From Stomoxys calcitrans (Eukaryota; Arthropoda; Insecta; Diptera; Muscidae): a stretch of DNA of 64,000 nt. Positions 45,690 through 57,859 of this stretch are shown piece after piece. The DNA lies in assembly GCF_963082655.1 (NCBI RefSeq), contig NC_081555.1:21118643-21182642 (forward strand). Direction: 5' to 3'. The notes below the pieces were generated by a model. It was not told the origin of the DNA, searched no databases, and saw only the letters and a list, made by a program, of their open reading frames with translations. Positions within the stretch are counted from its first letter, which is position 1; each line of letters starts with the position of its first letter. The translations under genes and the position numbers were made by a program.

Positions 45690-48450
45690 GCGGGAACTAA
45701 AACTATGCCTCCCCGAGGAAAGGGCAATAAAACTATGCATTCCCTGAGAAAATGGCAATAAATCTATGCTTCGCCTAAGGAAAGCAAATTAAAACCAACC
45801 CTTTCCCTAAGAAAAGGGTGTTTAAATTACCCACCATAAGAAAAGGACAATAAATAAAACTATGTTTCCCCAAGGAGGCCACCGTAGCGCAGAGGTTAGC
45901 ATGTCCGCCTATGACACAGAACGCCTGGCGAGACCATCAGAAAAAATTTGCAGCGGTGGTTTTCCCCTCCTAATGCTGGCAAAATTTGTGAGGTACTATG
46001 CCATGTAAAACTTCTCTCCAAAGAGGTGTCTCACTGCGGCACGCCGGATTCGGACTCGGCCATAAAATGGAGGCCCCTTATCATTGAGCTTAAACTTGAA
46101 TCGGACTGCACTCATTGATATGTGAGAAGTTTGCCCCTGTTCCTTAAAAGAATGCTCATGGGCAAAATTTGCATTTGCAATGCTTAGCCAAGGGAAGGGC
46201 AATAAAACTATGCTTTTCACTTTCTCTAAGGAAAGAGATCAAAAACCACCCTTTTCCTAAGGAAAGAGTATTAAAAGTACCCTCACCATAAGGAAAAACT
46301 AAAAGAACTACCCTTCTCCAAGGAAAGGGTACAGTACTAGAGCTACCCTTTCCCTAACGAAAGGGTACTAGAACTACCCTTTCAGTAAGGAAAGGGTACT
46401 ATAGGTATCCTGTCCCTAGCGACATGGTACTAGAACTACCCTACCTAAGGAAAGGGTACTAGAACAACCCTTTCACTAAGGAAAACGCACTAGAACTACC
46501 CTTTGCTTAAGAAAAACGTACTATAGCTACCCTCTCCCAAAGTAGGGATACTGGAACTACCCTTTCTATAAGGAAACGGTACTTGAACTACCCTTTTCTT
46601 AAGGAAAGGATACTGGAACTGCCCTTTCCTCAAGGAAATGTTACTGTAACTACCCTTTCCCTAAGGAAAGTGTACTGCAACTACCCTTTCCCTAAGGAAA
46701 GGGTACTAGAACTACCCTTTTACTAAGGAAAAAGTACTAGAATTACCCTTTCCCAAAGAAAGGGTACTATAACTACCCTTTCCCTAAGGAAAGGGAACTT
46801 GAACTACCCTTTTCCTAAGGAAAGGGTACTATAACTATCCCTTCCATAAGGAAAGGGTAATAGAAGTACCCTTTCCCTAAGGAAAGGGTACTAGATCTAA
46901 CCTTTTCATAAGGAAAAGGTACTAAAACTACCCTTGCCTCAGAAAAGGGTACTAAAATTAACCTTGGCCTAAGAAAATGGTACTAGAACTACCCTTTTCC
47001 TAAGAAAAGGGTACTATAAGTATCCCTTCCCTAAGGAAAGGATAATAGAAGTACCCTTTCCCTAAGAAAAATGTACTAGAACTAGCCTTTCCATAAGGAA
47101 AAGTTTCTAAAACTACCCTTGCCTAAGAAAAGGGTACTAAAATTAACCTTGCCTAAGAAAAGGGTACTAAAATTAACCTTGCCCTAAGGAAAGGCTACTA
47201 GAATTATACTTTCCCTAAGGAAAGGGAACTAGAACTACCGTTTCCCTAAGGAAAGGTTACTAAAACTACCCCTTCCCTTAACAAAGGTTGCTAAAACTAC
47301 ACTTTCCCTAAGGAAAGGGTACAAGAAAACTCTTTCCCTAAGGAAAGGGTATTAGAACCAGCCTTTCATAAGGAAAGGGTACTGGAGCTAGCCTTTCCAT
47401 AAGGAAAGGGTACTAGAATTAGCCTTTCCATAAGGAAAGGGTACTAGAACTAGCCTTTCCCTAAGGAAATGGTACTAAAACTACCCCTTCCGAAGCAAAG
47501 GGTATTAAAACTAACCTTGCCCTAAGGCAAGGATACTACGACTACACTTTCCTTAAGGAAATGATACTAGAATTACCCTTTCCCCCAAAAAAGGATACTA
47601 GAAATTCCTTTTTCCAAGGAAAAGAGTGCTAGAATTATCCTTTCCCTTAGGAAAGGATGCTAGAACTACCTTTTCCTTAAGGAAAGGGTACTAAAACTAG
47701 CCTTTCCTTAAGGAAAGGGTACTTAAACTACTCTTTCCCTAAGCAATGGTTACTAAAACTACGCTTCCCTAAGCAAAGGGGACTACAACTACCTTTCTCT
47801 AAGGAAAGGAGACTAAAACTACCTTTCCCTAAGGAATGTGTTCTAAAACTACCCTTTACCTCAGGAAAGGGTACTAGAACTAGTCTTTTCATAAGGAAAG
47901 GGTACTTGAACTACTTTTTTCCTAAGGGAAGGGTAATAGAAGTACCCTTTCCCTAAGGAAAGGGTACTAGAACTACCCTTTCCCTAAGGAAAAGGTGCTA
48001 TAACTACCCTTTCCCTAAGAAAAGGTTACTATAACTAGCCTTTTCATAAGGAGAGGGTACTAAAACAACCCTTCGCTAAGAAAAGGGTACTATAACTTCC
48101 CTTTCCCTAAGAAAATTGTACTGGAACTACCCTTTCCCTAAGGAAAAGGTGCTAGAACTACCCTTTCCTTAATGAAAGTGTACTAAAACTATCCTTCCCT
48201 AAGCAAAGGGTACTAAAACTATCCTTTCCCTATTGAAAGGGTACTAGAACTATTATTTTCCTATGGAAAGTGTACTAAATCTACGCTTTCCCTATGGAAA
48301 GGGTACTAGATCTACCTTTTCCCTAAGGAAAGGATACTAGAACTACCATTTTCCTAAGAAAAGGGTACTAAACCTATCCTTTCCCCATGGAAAGGGTTCT
48401 AGAACTACCTTTTCCTAAGTAAAGGGTACTAGAACTAGCCCTTCCATGAG
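45690..48450. repeat. Minisatellite array 2 (31-bp double-hairpin unit, about 80 copies)
   Basis: The unit is CTACCCTTTCCCTAAGGAAA plus GGGTACTAGAA. It folds as two adjacent hairpins: CCCTTTCC-CTAA-GGAAAGGG and GGGTA-CTAGAAC-TACCC. Perfect copies occur at, for example, 46684-46703. Many variants change both arms together. Units at the left edge (45690-45870) are looser and grade into CAATAAAACTATGC-type units. A SINE interrupts the array at 45875-46183. Copy number is estimated from length. Confidence 0.92.
45875..46183 (+). mobile_element. tRNA-derived SINE inside array 2, box B deleted
   Basis: GAGGCCACCGTAGCGCAGAG (box A) and GTTAGCATGTCCGCCTATGA, then a jump to CGCCTGGCGAGACCATC: most of the box-B segment GGGTTCGAATCC is missing. 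The body and tail GCTCATGGGCAAAATTTGCA are present. No clear target duplication was found, because the flanks are tandem units. Confidence 0.85.
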
Positions 48451-48469
48451 CAAAGAATGATATATAGTT

Positions 48470-49290
48470 TAAGGGTTTTAAATGATGATTGCAGATTACT
48501 GTGGTTTAAGAAACCTTATTAGTCTAATTTTTTATTTTTTTTGGCTTGATTGATAAGTAATTGACTGTTGTTATTATCGTTCCCTAAATTGTGTAAGCTG
48601 AGTGAAATTTTTTTCATAAAGACTTAATTACTATTGAAGTTTTTTGGTCATACATTTATTTCTATAGTTTTTTTTTTTTTTTGATAAAATACTCCATATA
48701 ATGCAATAATATAGAAGATAAGGAAAGCATCTACTTGAAAATATTTCATTTACAGTAAATCTCCAAGTAGAAACCTATACCACCACCGGTTTGCTTTATC
48801 AATTATCTGATTAGTACTAATTATTAATACAAATAGTTTTGAATAGACTTTTATTCCCTTAATTGTATTCTACCAACGCATTACGTATGCATTTCATTCA
48901 TATATTTTTATTGGGACCTCTTCAATCTCAAAGGTCGGTCAATAGCATATCTATTTTTATACGAATATAAAAATTGTATGCATTTATATTTAGATTTGAA
49001 TTTTCATTGATAAGCATTCTTTGGCAATTAGCTATAAATTACGAAATATCGCAAGTCTATGTGCGCGCCATAAAACTATACTCTTTCCGAATGACCAGTC
49101 AAAAATAGAAATTAAATTTAATTGTGTCATAAAAGCCTCAAGTTCTTATCGTGACTATTAATGCCTCTGACGTTGTGGGGTGGTATTGAAAAGCTTACGA
49201 GTTTTCATAGATAGTCGAGGTAAGAGCAGCCACTTTTTAATGTGGTGCATATGATGTAAAAATAAACATTGAAAAAAAAATTGTGAAAAA
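48470..49290. other. AT-rich unique DNA
   Basis: No supported feature. Confidence 0.35.
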
Positions 49291-49293
49291 ATA

Positions 49294-50625
49294 AAAACAA
49301 GTAAAAGTGTGCTAAGTTTCGCCGGGTCGAATCTTGGGTACCCACCACCATGGATTCCGCTAAAAATTTACCCTTATTAACTGAGTTTGTTTTTGAATTA
49401 TTTTGTAGCAATCAAATCGGGAAGTGATTGAGGCTTCAATGGTCTGAAGAAGTCATATCGGGATATCGGTACTTGGGAGACCTATGTCACCATATTGATC
49501 GATTCGGATAAAATTTGGCGCTGATGTTGAAAATCCAGATAAATTATTAAAATTAGGTAAAATTTTAGGCTTCTAGAGCATCAAGAAGTCAAAACCGGGG
49601 ATCGGCTTCTATGGAGGCTATATCTTTTTATGGACCGATTCGGATCATACTTGGCATGGATGCTGGAAGTCGTAACACAAGTCTTTGTTCCAAATTCCAG
49701 CCAAATCGTATGAAAATTCAGGCTCCTAGGGGCTCAAGAAGTCAAATCCGGGGATCGGTTCATAAGGGGTCCATAACAGTTTATAGACCGATTTCGATCA
49801 TACTTGGCATGGATGTTGAAAGTTATAGCACAAGTCTTTTTTCAAATTTCAGCCAAATCGGATGTAAATTGAGGCTTCTAGAGGCTCAAGTAGTCAAATC
49901 CGGGGATCGGTTTATATGGAGCTATATCAATTTATGGACCGTTTCCTATCATACTTGGCGAGGTTGTCGAAAGTTATAACACAAGTCTTTGTTTCAAATT
50001 TCATCCAAATCTGATGTAAATTGAGGCTTCTAGGGGCTCAAGAAATCAAATTCGGGGATCGGTTAATATGGAGTCTACATCAGTTTATGGGCCGACTAGG
50101 ATCGTACTTGGCTTGCATGCTGGAAATCATAACACAAGTCTTGGTTCCAAATTTCAGACAAATCGGATGAAAATTGAGGCTTCTAGAGACTCAAGAACCC
50201 AAAACCGGGGATCGGCTTCTATGGGGGTTATATCTGTTTATGAACCGATTCAGATCATACTTAGCATGGATGCTGGAAGTTAGACGCGAAAGCCGGGGAA
50301 TGACAAAGGAAATGCTCCAACGTCTCATCATCTTCCCCGCATGCCCTAAACATGCTATCACTTGCCGCATCGATTTTACGTAAGTGAGCTCGTAGTCCTA
50401 TGTGTCCCGTTACGACACCACTAGCTATACTGACCTCCTTCTTACTTCTTTTCAGTAATAGCCTCGTCTTCTCACGATCTGGATCTGGGCTAGATCGACC
50501 CAGAATGTCGAGACGATCCAGAATACATATATTTTATGGGATCGCAGATCAATATTTCGAGGTGTTACAAACGTAATGGCTAGTTTAGTATACCCCAACA
50601 CCCTCAGGTGGTGGGTATGAAAATA
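49294..50625 (+). repeat. R repeat, full-length copy with five 153-bp modules
   Basis: Starts AAACAAGTAAAAGTGTGCTA and TACCCACCACCATGGATTCC. Five body modules have phase marks TTTATGGACCGATT(C)-like at 49626, 49780, 49931, 50084 and 50237. An embedded LINE-linked segment follows at 50370-50480. The tail GGGATCGCAGATCAATATTT is followed by a CTCAGGTGGTGGGTATG end that mirrors the start. The module length is close to 51 codons, so open frames persist, but the translation has no protein character. Confidence 0.8.
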
Positions 50626-51250
50626 AAAACAAGTAAAACCGTGCTTAGTTTGGCCGGGCCGAATCTTATGTTACCCCCACCATGTATCGAATGTGACAAG
50701 TTCTTTGAATGACTTTTTCAAATGTATGTATGTATAAGAGCTATGTATATCAAGTTATAGACCGATATAGACCGTACATGTCATGGAAAAATACCACCTT
50801 CAAAATTTCAGGCAAATCGAGTAATAAATGCGCCCTTAAGAGGTTCAGGAAGTCAAATTGGAAGATCGGTTTATATAGCAGCTATATGAGGTTATGAGCC
50901 GATTTAGACCTTTAGATTTAGATACTTGTCACAGTTTTTGAAAGACAAAACAAAAAGCTACATGCAAAATTTCAGCCAAATCGGATAAGAATTCCGCCCA
51001 CTAGGAGCTCAAGAAATCTAAGATCGGTTTCGGATCGGCAGCTATATGAGGTTATAGACCGATTTGAACCATACTTGGCACATTTGTTAGAAGTCATACC
51101 AAATCGCAGTGTTCAAAATGCTAGAATCTCAATAAATAAAATCGGGAGATCGGTTTATATGGCAGCTATATCCAAACATGGACCGATTTAGCCCATTTAC
51201 AATACCAACTGACCTACGCTAATAGGAAATATTTGTGCAAAATTCGAAGC
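50626..51250 (+). repeat. R repeat, second copy directly abutting
   Basis: Head AAAACAAGTAAAACCGTGCT and TTTGGCCGGGCCGAATCTTA, then modules with AGATCGGTTTATATAGCAGC. No tail. Confidence 0.75.
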
Positions 51251-51259
51251 TCCTAGCTT

Positions 51260-53290
51260 AACTATTTCGAAAGTTAGAGTGCTTTCGACAGAACACAGCA
51301 CAATCAGCAGCCGCCTCACTATCCTTATAAATCGTGACTGTCTGAGAGGACCGCCGCTCCTGACTCAGCAGGATCACATCCAAGACCCTGAGGATAGATA
51401 AAAACCTCTCTCATCGGCGTAGACAGAGGGAAACAAGAATGGTGTGACACACCTAGGTCAAAGATCGCTTCCCGGGAAGACAACCTCCAGACTTGTTATT
51501 AATTTTATTTTATTTTTATTATTTTTTTTAATTTTTATTTTAATTATATTATTTCAGTTTATTTTATTTTGTGCATTTTATTTACAGTTTTTTATTTATT
51601 TAATTAAGTTGTATATTTTTATTATAAATATTACTTTTTTCTTCATTTTATATTATTTTATTTCATTAAAAAAAAATAAATAAACTAAATTTAGTAAAAG
51701 ATTGGCCTAATCATTATTTAACATTAAAACAATACAATTTCTCCGCCTGGCAACTCTGTCCACAACTGAAACATGATTTTGACCCCCGAAGTTTCTAGAC
51801 TAGCATATAGAGCAATGCTAATAAACAATTCTCTTAGGGGTTGCCATTGTTTTCAAAAAATGTCAACGACCCTTTATAAACAAATAGGTATTCGTTATGA
51901 CTTTTTCACAAATAAAACAAATAATACAGGTTTTGAGATTAAAAATTATAAACAGCTTTAACAAAAATTAAATCGTTTTGCATTGATGTATGTTAAAAAT
52001 AATCTATTCAATGTTGTATGTAGATACATATTTCAATAAAATCTAATTTATCAAGATTCCAAATATACCAATTCGCTTCCCTCTCCAATTTCTCCTTATG
52101 GCGGCCCCTTCATCAAACTTTTTCTTTGGTGGCGTGCGGTGTTGCTGCATGGGTCGCTGTCTGTTGCCATGGCAAATGAATAACACAATGTAATCAATTT
52201 TAATTACAGTTTGTTCGGCGCTGTGTACGAGTATTTGTGTGGTTGTTTGGGTGGCTGTGTGTGCCTAACATGATTTATGGAAAAAAAAAACAGGCCAAAT
52301 GAACGTCAATTTGTAGTCTATCTGAATTCTCGACCAGGCCCCGTTTCAATGACATTGAACAAACAGACAGCCAGCCAGTCAGTCAACCATTCAAGGCAGA
52401 GTCGTCGGCCATAGAAAGGCCAAGCAGTCAAACCCAGACATTCACTCTGCCCGCAGTCATCAGTTTCTGATGCTGCTGCTAACTTTGTTGCTGCTCTATT
52501 TAAACAACAAAAGATACATTTCCTATTTTAAGACCCTCACACACTCACTCACTCTGACTCTGAACTGAACTCGAAGGGTGATTCAACATCATCTCCTTCC
52601 CATGGCTGACGCACGCAGCTGTTATGAATTCTTTATGTTGTCGTTGTCTTCTTCTTCTTGTTTGATTCTGAAATGTTCACTGCAAACAAAAGCGAAGTCA
52701 ATATGGCCAGAAATCGAGGCCCCGCTTCAGTAGCAGCTAAAATAAAAAGTAATCACTTCGAAAGTTACCAAGAATCCAAAATGACGTCGACAACACATGA
52801 TGTATGAAGTCCTATAGAGAAAGAGAACAAGTCCAGAAGAGTTTAAGAGTGTAATAGAGCCAGTGAGAGAGAGAGAGAGAGAAAGAGAGGAAAAGAAAAA
52901 CAGAAAATCCCATTTATTTTTAATTTCCAAGGGTGTGACTGCGAGCCATTGATTATGAAAATAATACCACATTGGTGTGTAAGCTCTCCCCTCCTTTAGT
53001 GGCACCACCATCACCACCACCCCATACCCTCCTTTAGAATTAATGAACATGTATTGATGATGACCTCTGTGTATTGGAAGGTCGTGTGTATCTATGTATG
53101 TATATATATGTAGGTATGTACGTATACACACCTACATATTTAAATGTTTTCTTAAATTCAGAGAAGCGAAAGCAAATATGGGCATCGAGAATATTGAGAC
53201 GTAGAGGTTTAGGAAACTTAACCAAAAATTCGGAGTTTTGTGGGGATTTCCAATACAAATATATGAACATATTCATTACTGGGAGAATTT
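51260..53290. other. Mostly unique DNA
   Basis: 51270-51500 is GC-richer (GAGAGGACCGCCGCTCC, ACAGAGGGAAACAAGAATGG) and unassigned, possibly retroelement. 51500-51680 is nearly pure A/T. 52080-53130 has GT, CA, CTT and GAGA simple repeats. No gene supported. Confidence 0.35.
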
Positions 53291-53296
53291 ATAAAG

Positions 53297-53395
53297 GGGC
53301 CACCGTAGCTCAGAGGTTAGTATGTCCCAGCGTTCAAATCCTGGCGAGACATTTCCAGCGGTGCTTACCTCCTGGCGACACTTTGAAGGTATTTA
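53297..53395 (+). mobile_element. tRNA-derived SINE, 5' fragment
   Basis: GGGCCACCGTAGCTCAGAGG (box A) and GCGTTCAAATCCTGGCGAGA (box B), then a short diverged body. Confidence 0.7.
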
Positions 53396-53449
53396 GCTTA
53401 GATAATCAGCCGTACAAACTTCTTTATTAAATGGTGTCCTTTTAGGGGT

Positions 53450-53800
53450 CCCAAGTTGGGACGAAAAGTCGACTTTTCGACCTTTATCAAAATAACAGAA
53501 GTCGAGTTTTGCAAACAGTCGAATTTTCAACTTTATCAAAAAGTCGACTTTTGCAAAAAGTAGACGTATCAACTTTTTGTAAAAAATTTGCAAAATTCTC
53601 TCAGTAAGCCAATATGGCTAATTTTTTTACTAAATTCCAAATGCATCTCAGAAAAATTGGCAATAATTATTACCTAAAGCTAAACTTGTATCTCTGTGCA
53701 GCTTTCTTTTCAAAATCGACTATTCGACTTTTTAATCATTGAAAGTCGACATTTAAACACCAAAAGTCGACTAATCGATAAGTCAAATATAACCTGATAT
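53450..53800. repeat. Local AAGTCGA-rich cluster
   Basis: AAAAGTCGACTTTT-like palindromic words recur near 53465, 53510, 53545, 53735 and 53765. The class is unknown. Confidence 0.45.
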
Positions 53801-54040
53801 AAATTGTTCTCCCGATTTGAGATTTTGAGCCTCTGAAAGCCGCAATTGTTATCCGATTTGTCTAAAATTTTCCATGTGGTGTTTTTCGATAATTGCCAAC
53901 ATCCTTGGTAAGTATAGTCGAAATCGGTAGTTAACATGATATAGCTGCCATATGAATCGATCTCCCGAAATGGCATCTTGAGCCGCTGGAAGTCCCAATT
54001 CCAAATTGTTGTTGGAAGTCCCAATTCCCAATTGTTGGGA
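53780..54040 (-). repeat. R repeat fragment (reverse)
   Basis: AAATTGTTCTCCCGATTTGA and CATATGAATCGATCTCCCGA with the usual module order. The end has a local duplication of GTTGTTGGAAGTCCCAATTC. Confidence 0.6.
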
Positions 54041-54283
54041 CTTGTTAGGATGTATTTTATTGTTTAAACTTTTAAAATTTTTATCCTTGGGATGTCAAAT
54101 TTCGTTAAGTTTTCAGGCATGGAATTGTTAAACATTTTAGGAACTTGTAGTAGACATTGCCGTAATTTTGCGCAGATGACAAACAGAACTTTAAACCTTT
54201 AGTTGTTTGTAGAATAAGCTTTTATGGCGTCGTATCCTACTATTGACATCTTCCCTGGCCTAATCAATGATATTTTCCTTATT

Positions 54284-54979
54284 AAAGCCTAGTACTGACT
54301 TCGATTTTTCGTCCGATCAACTGTCAAAACGGATTATAAAAAAAAATGGGTGGCGAAGAAAATTCTAATACATTCCGTAGAAGTGATGCTAAGTTCTTTG
54401 AGCATAATAGTAGCGACATGTCGCTGCGTCAGTAGAAATTTCGATTCAATTATTTGCATGTAATTAAATTACTCACGAAATGCGAACGCAGTTCAATGAC
54501 TGCCGTGATTTATATACCCATCAAGCGAATTTTCACACTTAGTTTGCATGGAACGTATGCTACCCCCGGTTAACTAAGCGGCTAAAATCCCTTTTACACT
54601 GCTCTTTAAATCTGGAATTAAAGGCTCAATCATCCGTTTTCCCATCATAAAATCAGCTGGCGAGAGCTTTAAATCCGGATTTAATGAGCAGTGTAAATGG
54701 GGTTTAATCTTATCGTCGTTTATTAAAACATATGGTGTCATCATTCAATTTGAATGACAAAACTAAAGGAGAAAGAACACTACCATATTTATTCAATGAT
54801 TAAACGTTGTGGAAAGCAAAAATTGCTTAGGATTTTAATAAAATCACATTTATGAACCCCGATTGATTATTTTCGATGTTTGTCAGTGTTGCCAACGTTT
54901 AATGTAAAAAAAACAGTTGGTCGGATTTCGCAACAATTTAATAGGTATTTTCGCTGCGATTGAAGTCAGTAGTAGGCTT
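54284..54979. repeat. Family F element with nested family-C MITE
   Basis: Ends AAGCCTAGTACTGACTTCGA at 54285 and TTGAAGTCAGTAGTAGGCTT at about 54960-54979 form imperfect inverted repeats. GTAGCGACATGTCGCTGCGT is the internal landmark, also at 40.7 and 41.0 kb. A family-C MITE (54583-54706, TTTTACACTGCTCTTTAAAT to GCAGTGTAAATGGGGTTTAA) is inserted in it. A left-end scrap lies at 30335-30375. Confidence 0.7.
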
Positions 54980-55229
54980 ATGGCTAGATAATATTCTCTC
55001 AATATTGTCGCCAGGGCTTTGTATTCTTTGAGAGTTGTCCTTTCAAGATGCTATCCGAATGAAAGAAGGACTATCGGCCGGAATGAACAAAGTGACGACA
55101 AAACATGATTGCAAAAAACGCATTTAATATGTGCGCTTAGTCTGGCTGAAGTATCCTTCAAGTTACTTGCCTCACCGCCACCGTACAACTGACCTATTCC
55201 TACTCGTTTTGTAGTTGTAGCCACATTTT

Positions 55230-55640
55230 TATGTGGAGGTGGCGATCCTCGTCCAGCTCCTGTTGGTGAGCAAGGTCGTTCCGGTCCAAAGGACCGATCG
55301 CCGCAGAAACAGGGTAGCCATTGGTTATTTAAAGACGCTAATAACCCGCCTTGTCAAATCGAGCATCATAGACACTCAGTATTTTTGCAAGAGCCGGTGC
55401 CGACCGGCCTCTCATTGAGACTCTATGCTTGATACCGCTGATTGTCCGCGATTATCGTTGCAGCTACTCCGTATGGAGCATTCTACCATACGCAACCTAA
55501 GGACGCGCGCGGTAACTCGCAGCTTAACTTCTTGTGACAACAATGAACACCACACAGATCGGACCTCAATGTTCCAGCCTGTGTGGAGCTTATAGCTATC
55601 CCGCGCCGGGCACGATTTGTGATGTTCTGATGCAAAAGGT
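55230..55640 (+). repeat. LINE-like untranslated segment, copy 2
   Basis: GC-rich block with GTATGGAGCATTCTACCATA and GAACACCACACAGATCGGAC, shared with 23780-23955 in its second half. Probably retrotransposon 5' DNA. Confidence 0.45.
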
Positions 55641-55699
55641 CCCGGTATATCTTCGATAGCGTTGAATATAAAAAGTTTCTTTGGCAGAGATAGACCATT

Positions 55700-57225
55700 T
55701 TCTTTTATTTCTTTATGTTAAATTACAGGTAAACTATTTACTGGTACCTTCATTTGAAACGGGCAGCGGAGCATGTCATGATTATGGCTTTGGGATAGCG
55801 AATCACATGTCATGAGCCAAGTCTAGGTCATAAATTATCTGCAAGCCCTCGTAGCATATCGTCAAAACGAAAATCAGCATTCTGCTTTCTACCAAATTTA
55901 TTCAACTGGACATAGGACAGTGTCAATGAGTTTTTAGGTTAGCAGCTAATGTTTATTGTCAGAATATGTGAACTGTGGCAACATTGGTTCAAAGGCAATT
56001 GCAGATTTGGTACAAGACTCCCCTATGCATATGAATATATTGGCAATATTTCCCACATCCATTGCTTGCACAAACATACCACCTTCTTAAACTGCAACAA
56101 ACTTTAACAACAACATCTTATTGTAAGAAAACCTTTAACCATCTCTAAAAACCACACGATCCATTATTTCGTGTATACAAAAGTGTTCAAACACACTGGC
56201 GGGCAGGCAAGCACGCACACATGCACCCAAACCATCAAATTAATTTTGTTATTGGCTTTAGTTTTTGGTTGTGTAGCTACACACAAAATTCCATTCAGTT
56301 TTAAGTAAACACGAATGTAGTATATAACCCACACGCATACATAAAGTATATGTATATACATTGCTATAGCACGCGAAAGGGGTTAAGGTAAGGTAAAAGA
56401 TGAGAAAAGAGGCAAAATTGAAAGAAGAACTACAATATCAGACCAACTCCTACATACATACTCACTCGAAGTAACAACTGCTAAATTATCAGAAGCACAA
56501 TGTTGGCAACATCATCACCATCCAACCAACTACGAAAAAAATTGGCAACACAAACAAAACATTGCACCCACTTGTTTCACACGGTGTCTGTTAGTTGGTT
56601 GCTGGGTGGGAGGCGGGGAAAAGTATGCTTTAGTAACCTTCTACTCAACATTATCTTTGCCTAAACCTGCAGCGACCGATACCGTTACCCTCCATCTCTC
56701 TCATCATTAACAACAAACCATCTCTCGCCCTTACTACAAAGTCATATCAGCAGTTCAATCTTCAGCGCAACTACAGCAACAACAACAACGAGTGAATAAT
56801 ATTCGAAGGGAGCTGCAAATATTTGCTCTCCTCTCACCGATGTTATGTGGAGGTAACAAAACGGCAAGCATGACAGTTACAAAAAAACAGCAACAACAAG
56901 TGAGTGCTAGAGTTACTTTACTGCATTCATTGATGATGATGATGATGTGGCCGTTGGGGTCGGTCGTCGGTCTTTGGATGCCAGAATGGATATATGTGTT
57001 GTATTTACTTACCAACACATACAAATACGTAGCATGTATGCACTGAGTAGTAAATACATGATTAATTCAATATGCAGTCTGAGAATAAGACCCTTTTCCT
57101 GCAATACATAGAATGTATGAAAAGAAGTTTGCCCGCCATTACCAAAATTTAAATGGTGAGAATGAAAAAATGAAGGAAAAGTTGAAATTTTCTACAGGTT
57201 TAGTTAAGGTTAGAGTAGCAGTCTG
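55700..57225. other. Mostly unique DNA
   Basis: AAC/CAG-rich stretch near 56770-56800 and GAT repeat near 56935-56950. No supported gene. Confidence 0.35.
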
Positions 57226-57227
57226 TT

Positions 57228-57430
57228 GCGTATTTTTCCAGTAAAAATTTGCAGAAGAGTAAGTACAGCCTTTACACTCTTTTGCTTTTTATTTGAATTA
57301 AACATCTGAATTTTATAAAACAGCTGTTCGATGCTGCAAATTTCTGCTGGGGAAAAAAACCTCCAGTAGAAATTTGCAAGCTCTCAATTACCAAATACTC
57401 AAAAATGTGCTCGCTCTCTGGCAAATAATG
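57228..57430 (+). repeat. Dispersed repeat H
   Basis: TTTTTCCAGTAAAAATTTGC, TGTTCGATGCTGCAAATTTC, then CTCCAGTAGAAATTTGCAAG. Related to 5848-5985 and 10866-10945. Confidence 0.6.
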
Positions 57431-57636
57431 TACGCGAACGACTTCCAGCAACAATTTGTACAAATTTGTAATGACAACTAAAAATGTGAGAAAATCATCA
57501 AATTTTTTATGCGTAAAAAAGTTGTGTGAAAGGTGGCTAAATCATAAATTTGTGAAAACAATTTATTGGTCTGACAACAAAAATAGCTTATTTCTTTATG
57601 TTTGTGTCAGAAGGAATAGAGCATGCTTTAAACCAA

Positions 57637-57850
57637 GACATAATTACCAGGTGGTGTACCGTTAACAGCTGAGTACAACTTTTTCTCGCGAAGTGCACTA
57701 TCTATTAACGAGTTTCGTTGTGTGTGTATTATAGTTAAGAACTTTACATACACAAACAACGAAAAATGGAGCAAACTAGTGACATACACAAGGTTAGAGT
57801 TGCACTTATCACTGATTTTGACAGATAGTGCACTAAATATTTTGTTGTTG
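57637..57850 (+). repeat. Repeat I, copy 1 (inverted partner at 59251)
   Basis: GACATAATTACCAGGTGGTG through TTTGACAGATAGTGCACTAA. A 12-bp inverted pair AGTGCACTATCT / AGATAGTGCACT lies inside. Confidence 0.75.
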
Positions 57851-57859
57851 GGCATCTGT

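Noticed and set aside
42340..48450. CRISPR array
   Set aside because: The units are contiguous, diverged tandem repeats with no unique spacers, and the genome is eukaryotic. It is a minisatellite.
49611..50383. Run of open frames at 49.6-50.4 kb
   Set aside because: They reflect the near-153-bp module period of the R repeat, which keeps the frame open; composition is not protein-like.
52727..53131. 134-codon minus-strand frame
   Set aside because: Much of it is a GAGA-type simple repeat read as SLSLSL; no start context or homology that I recognise.
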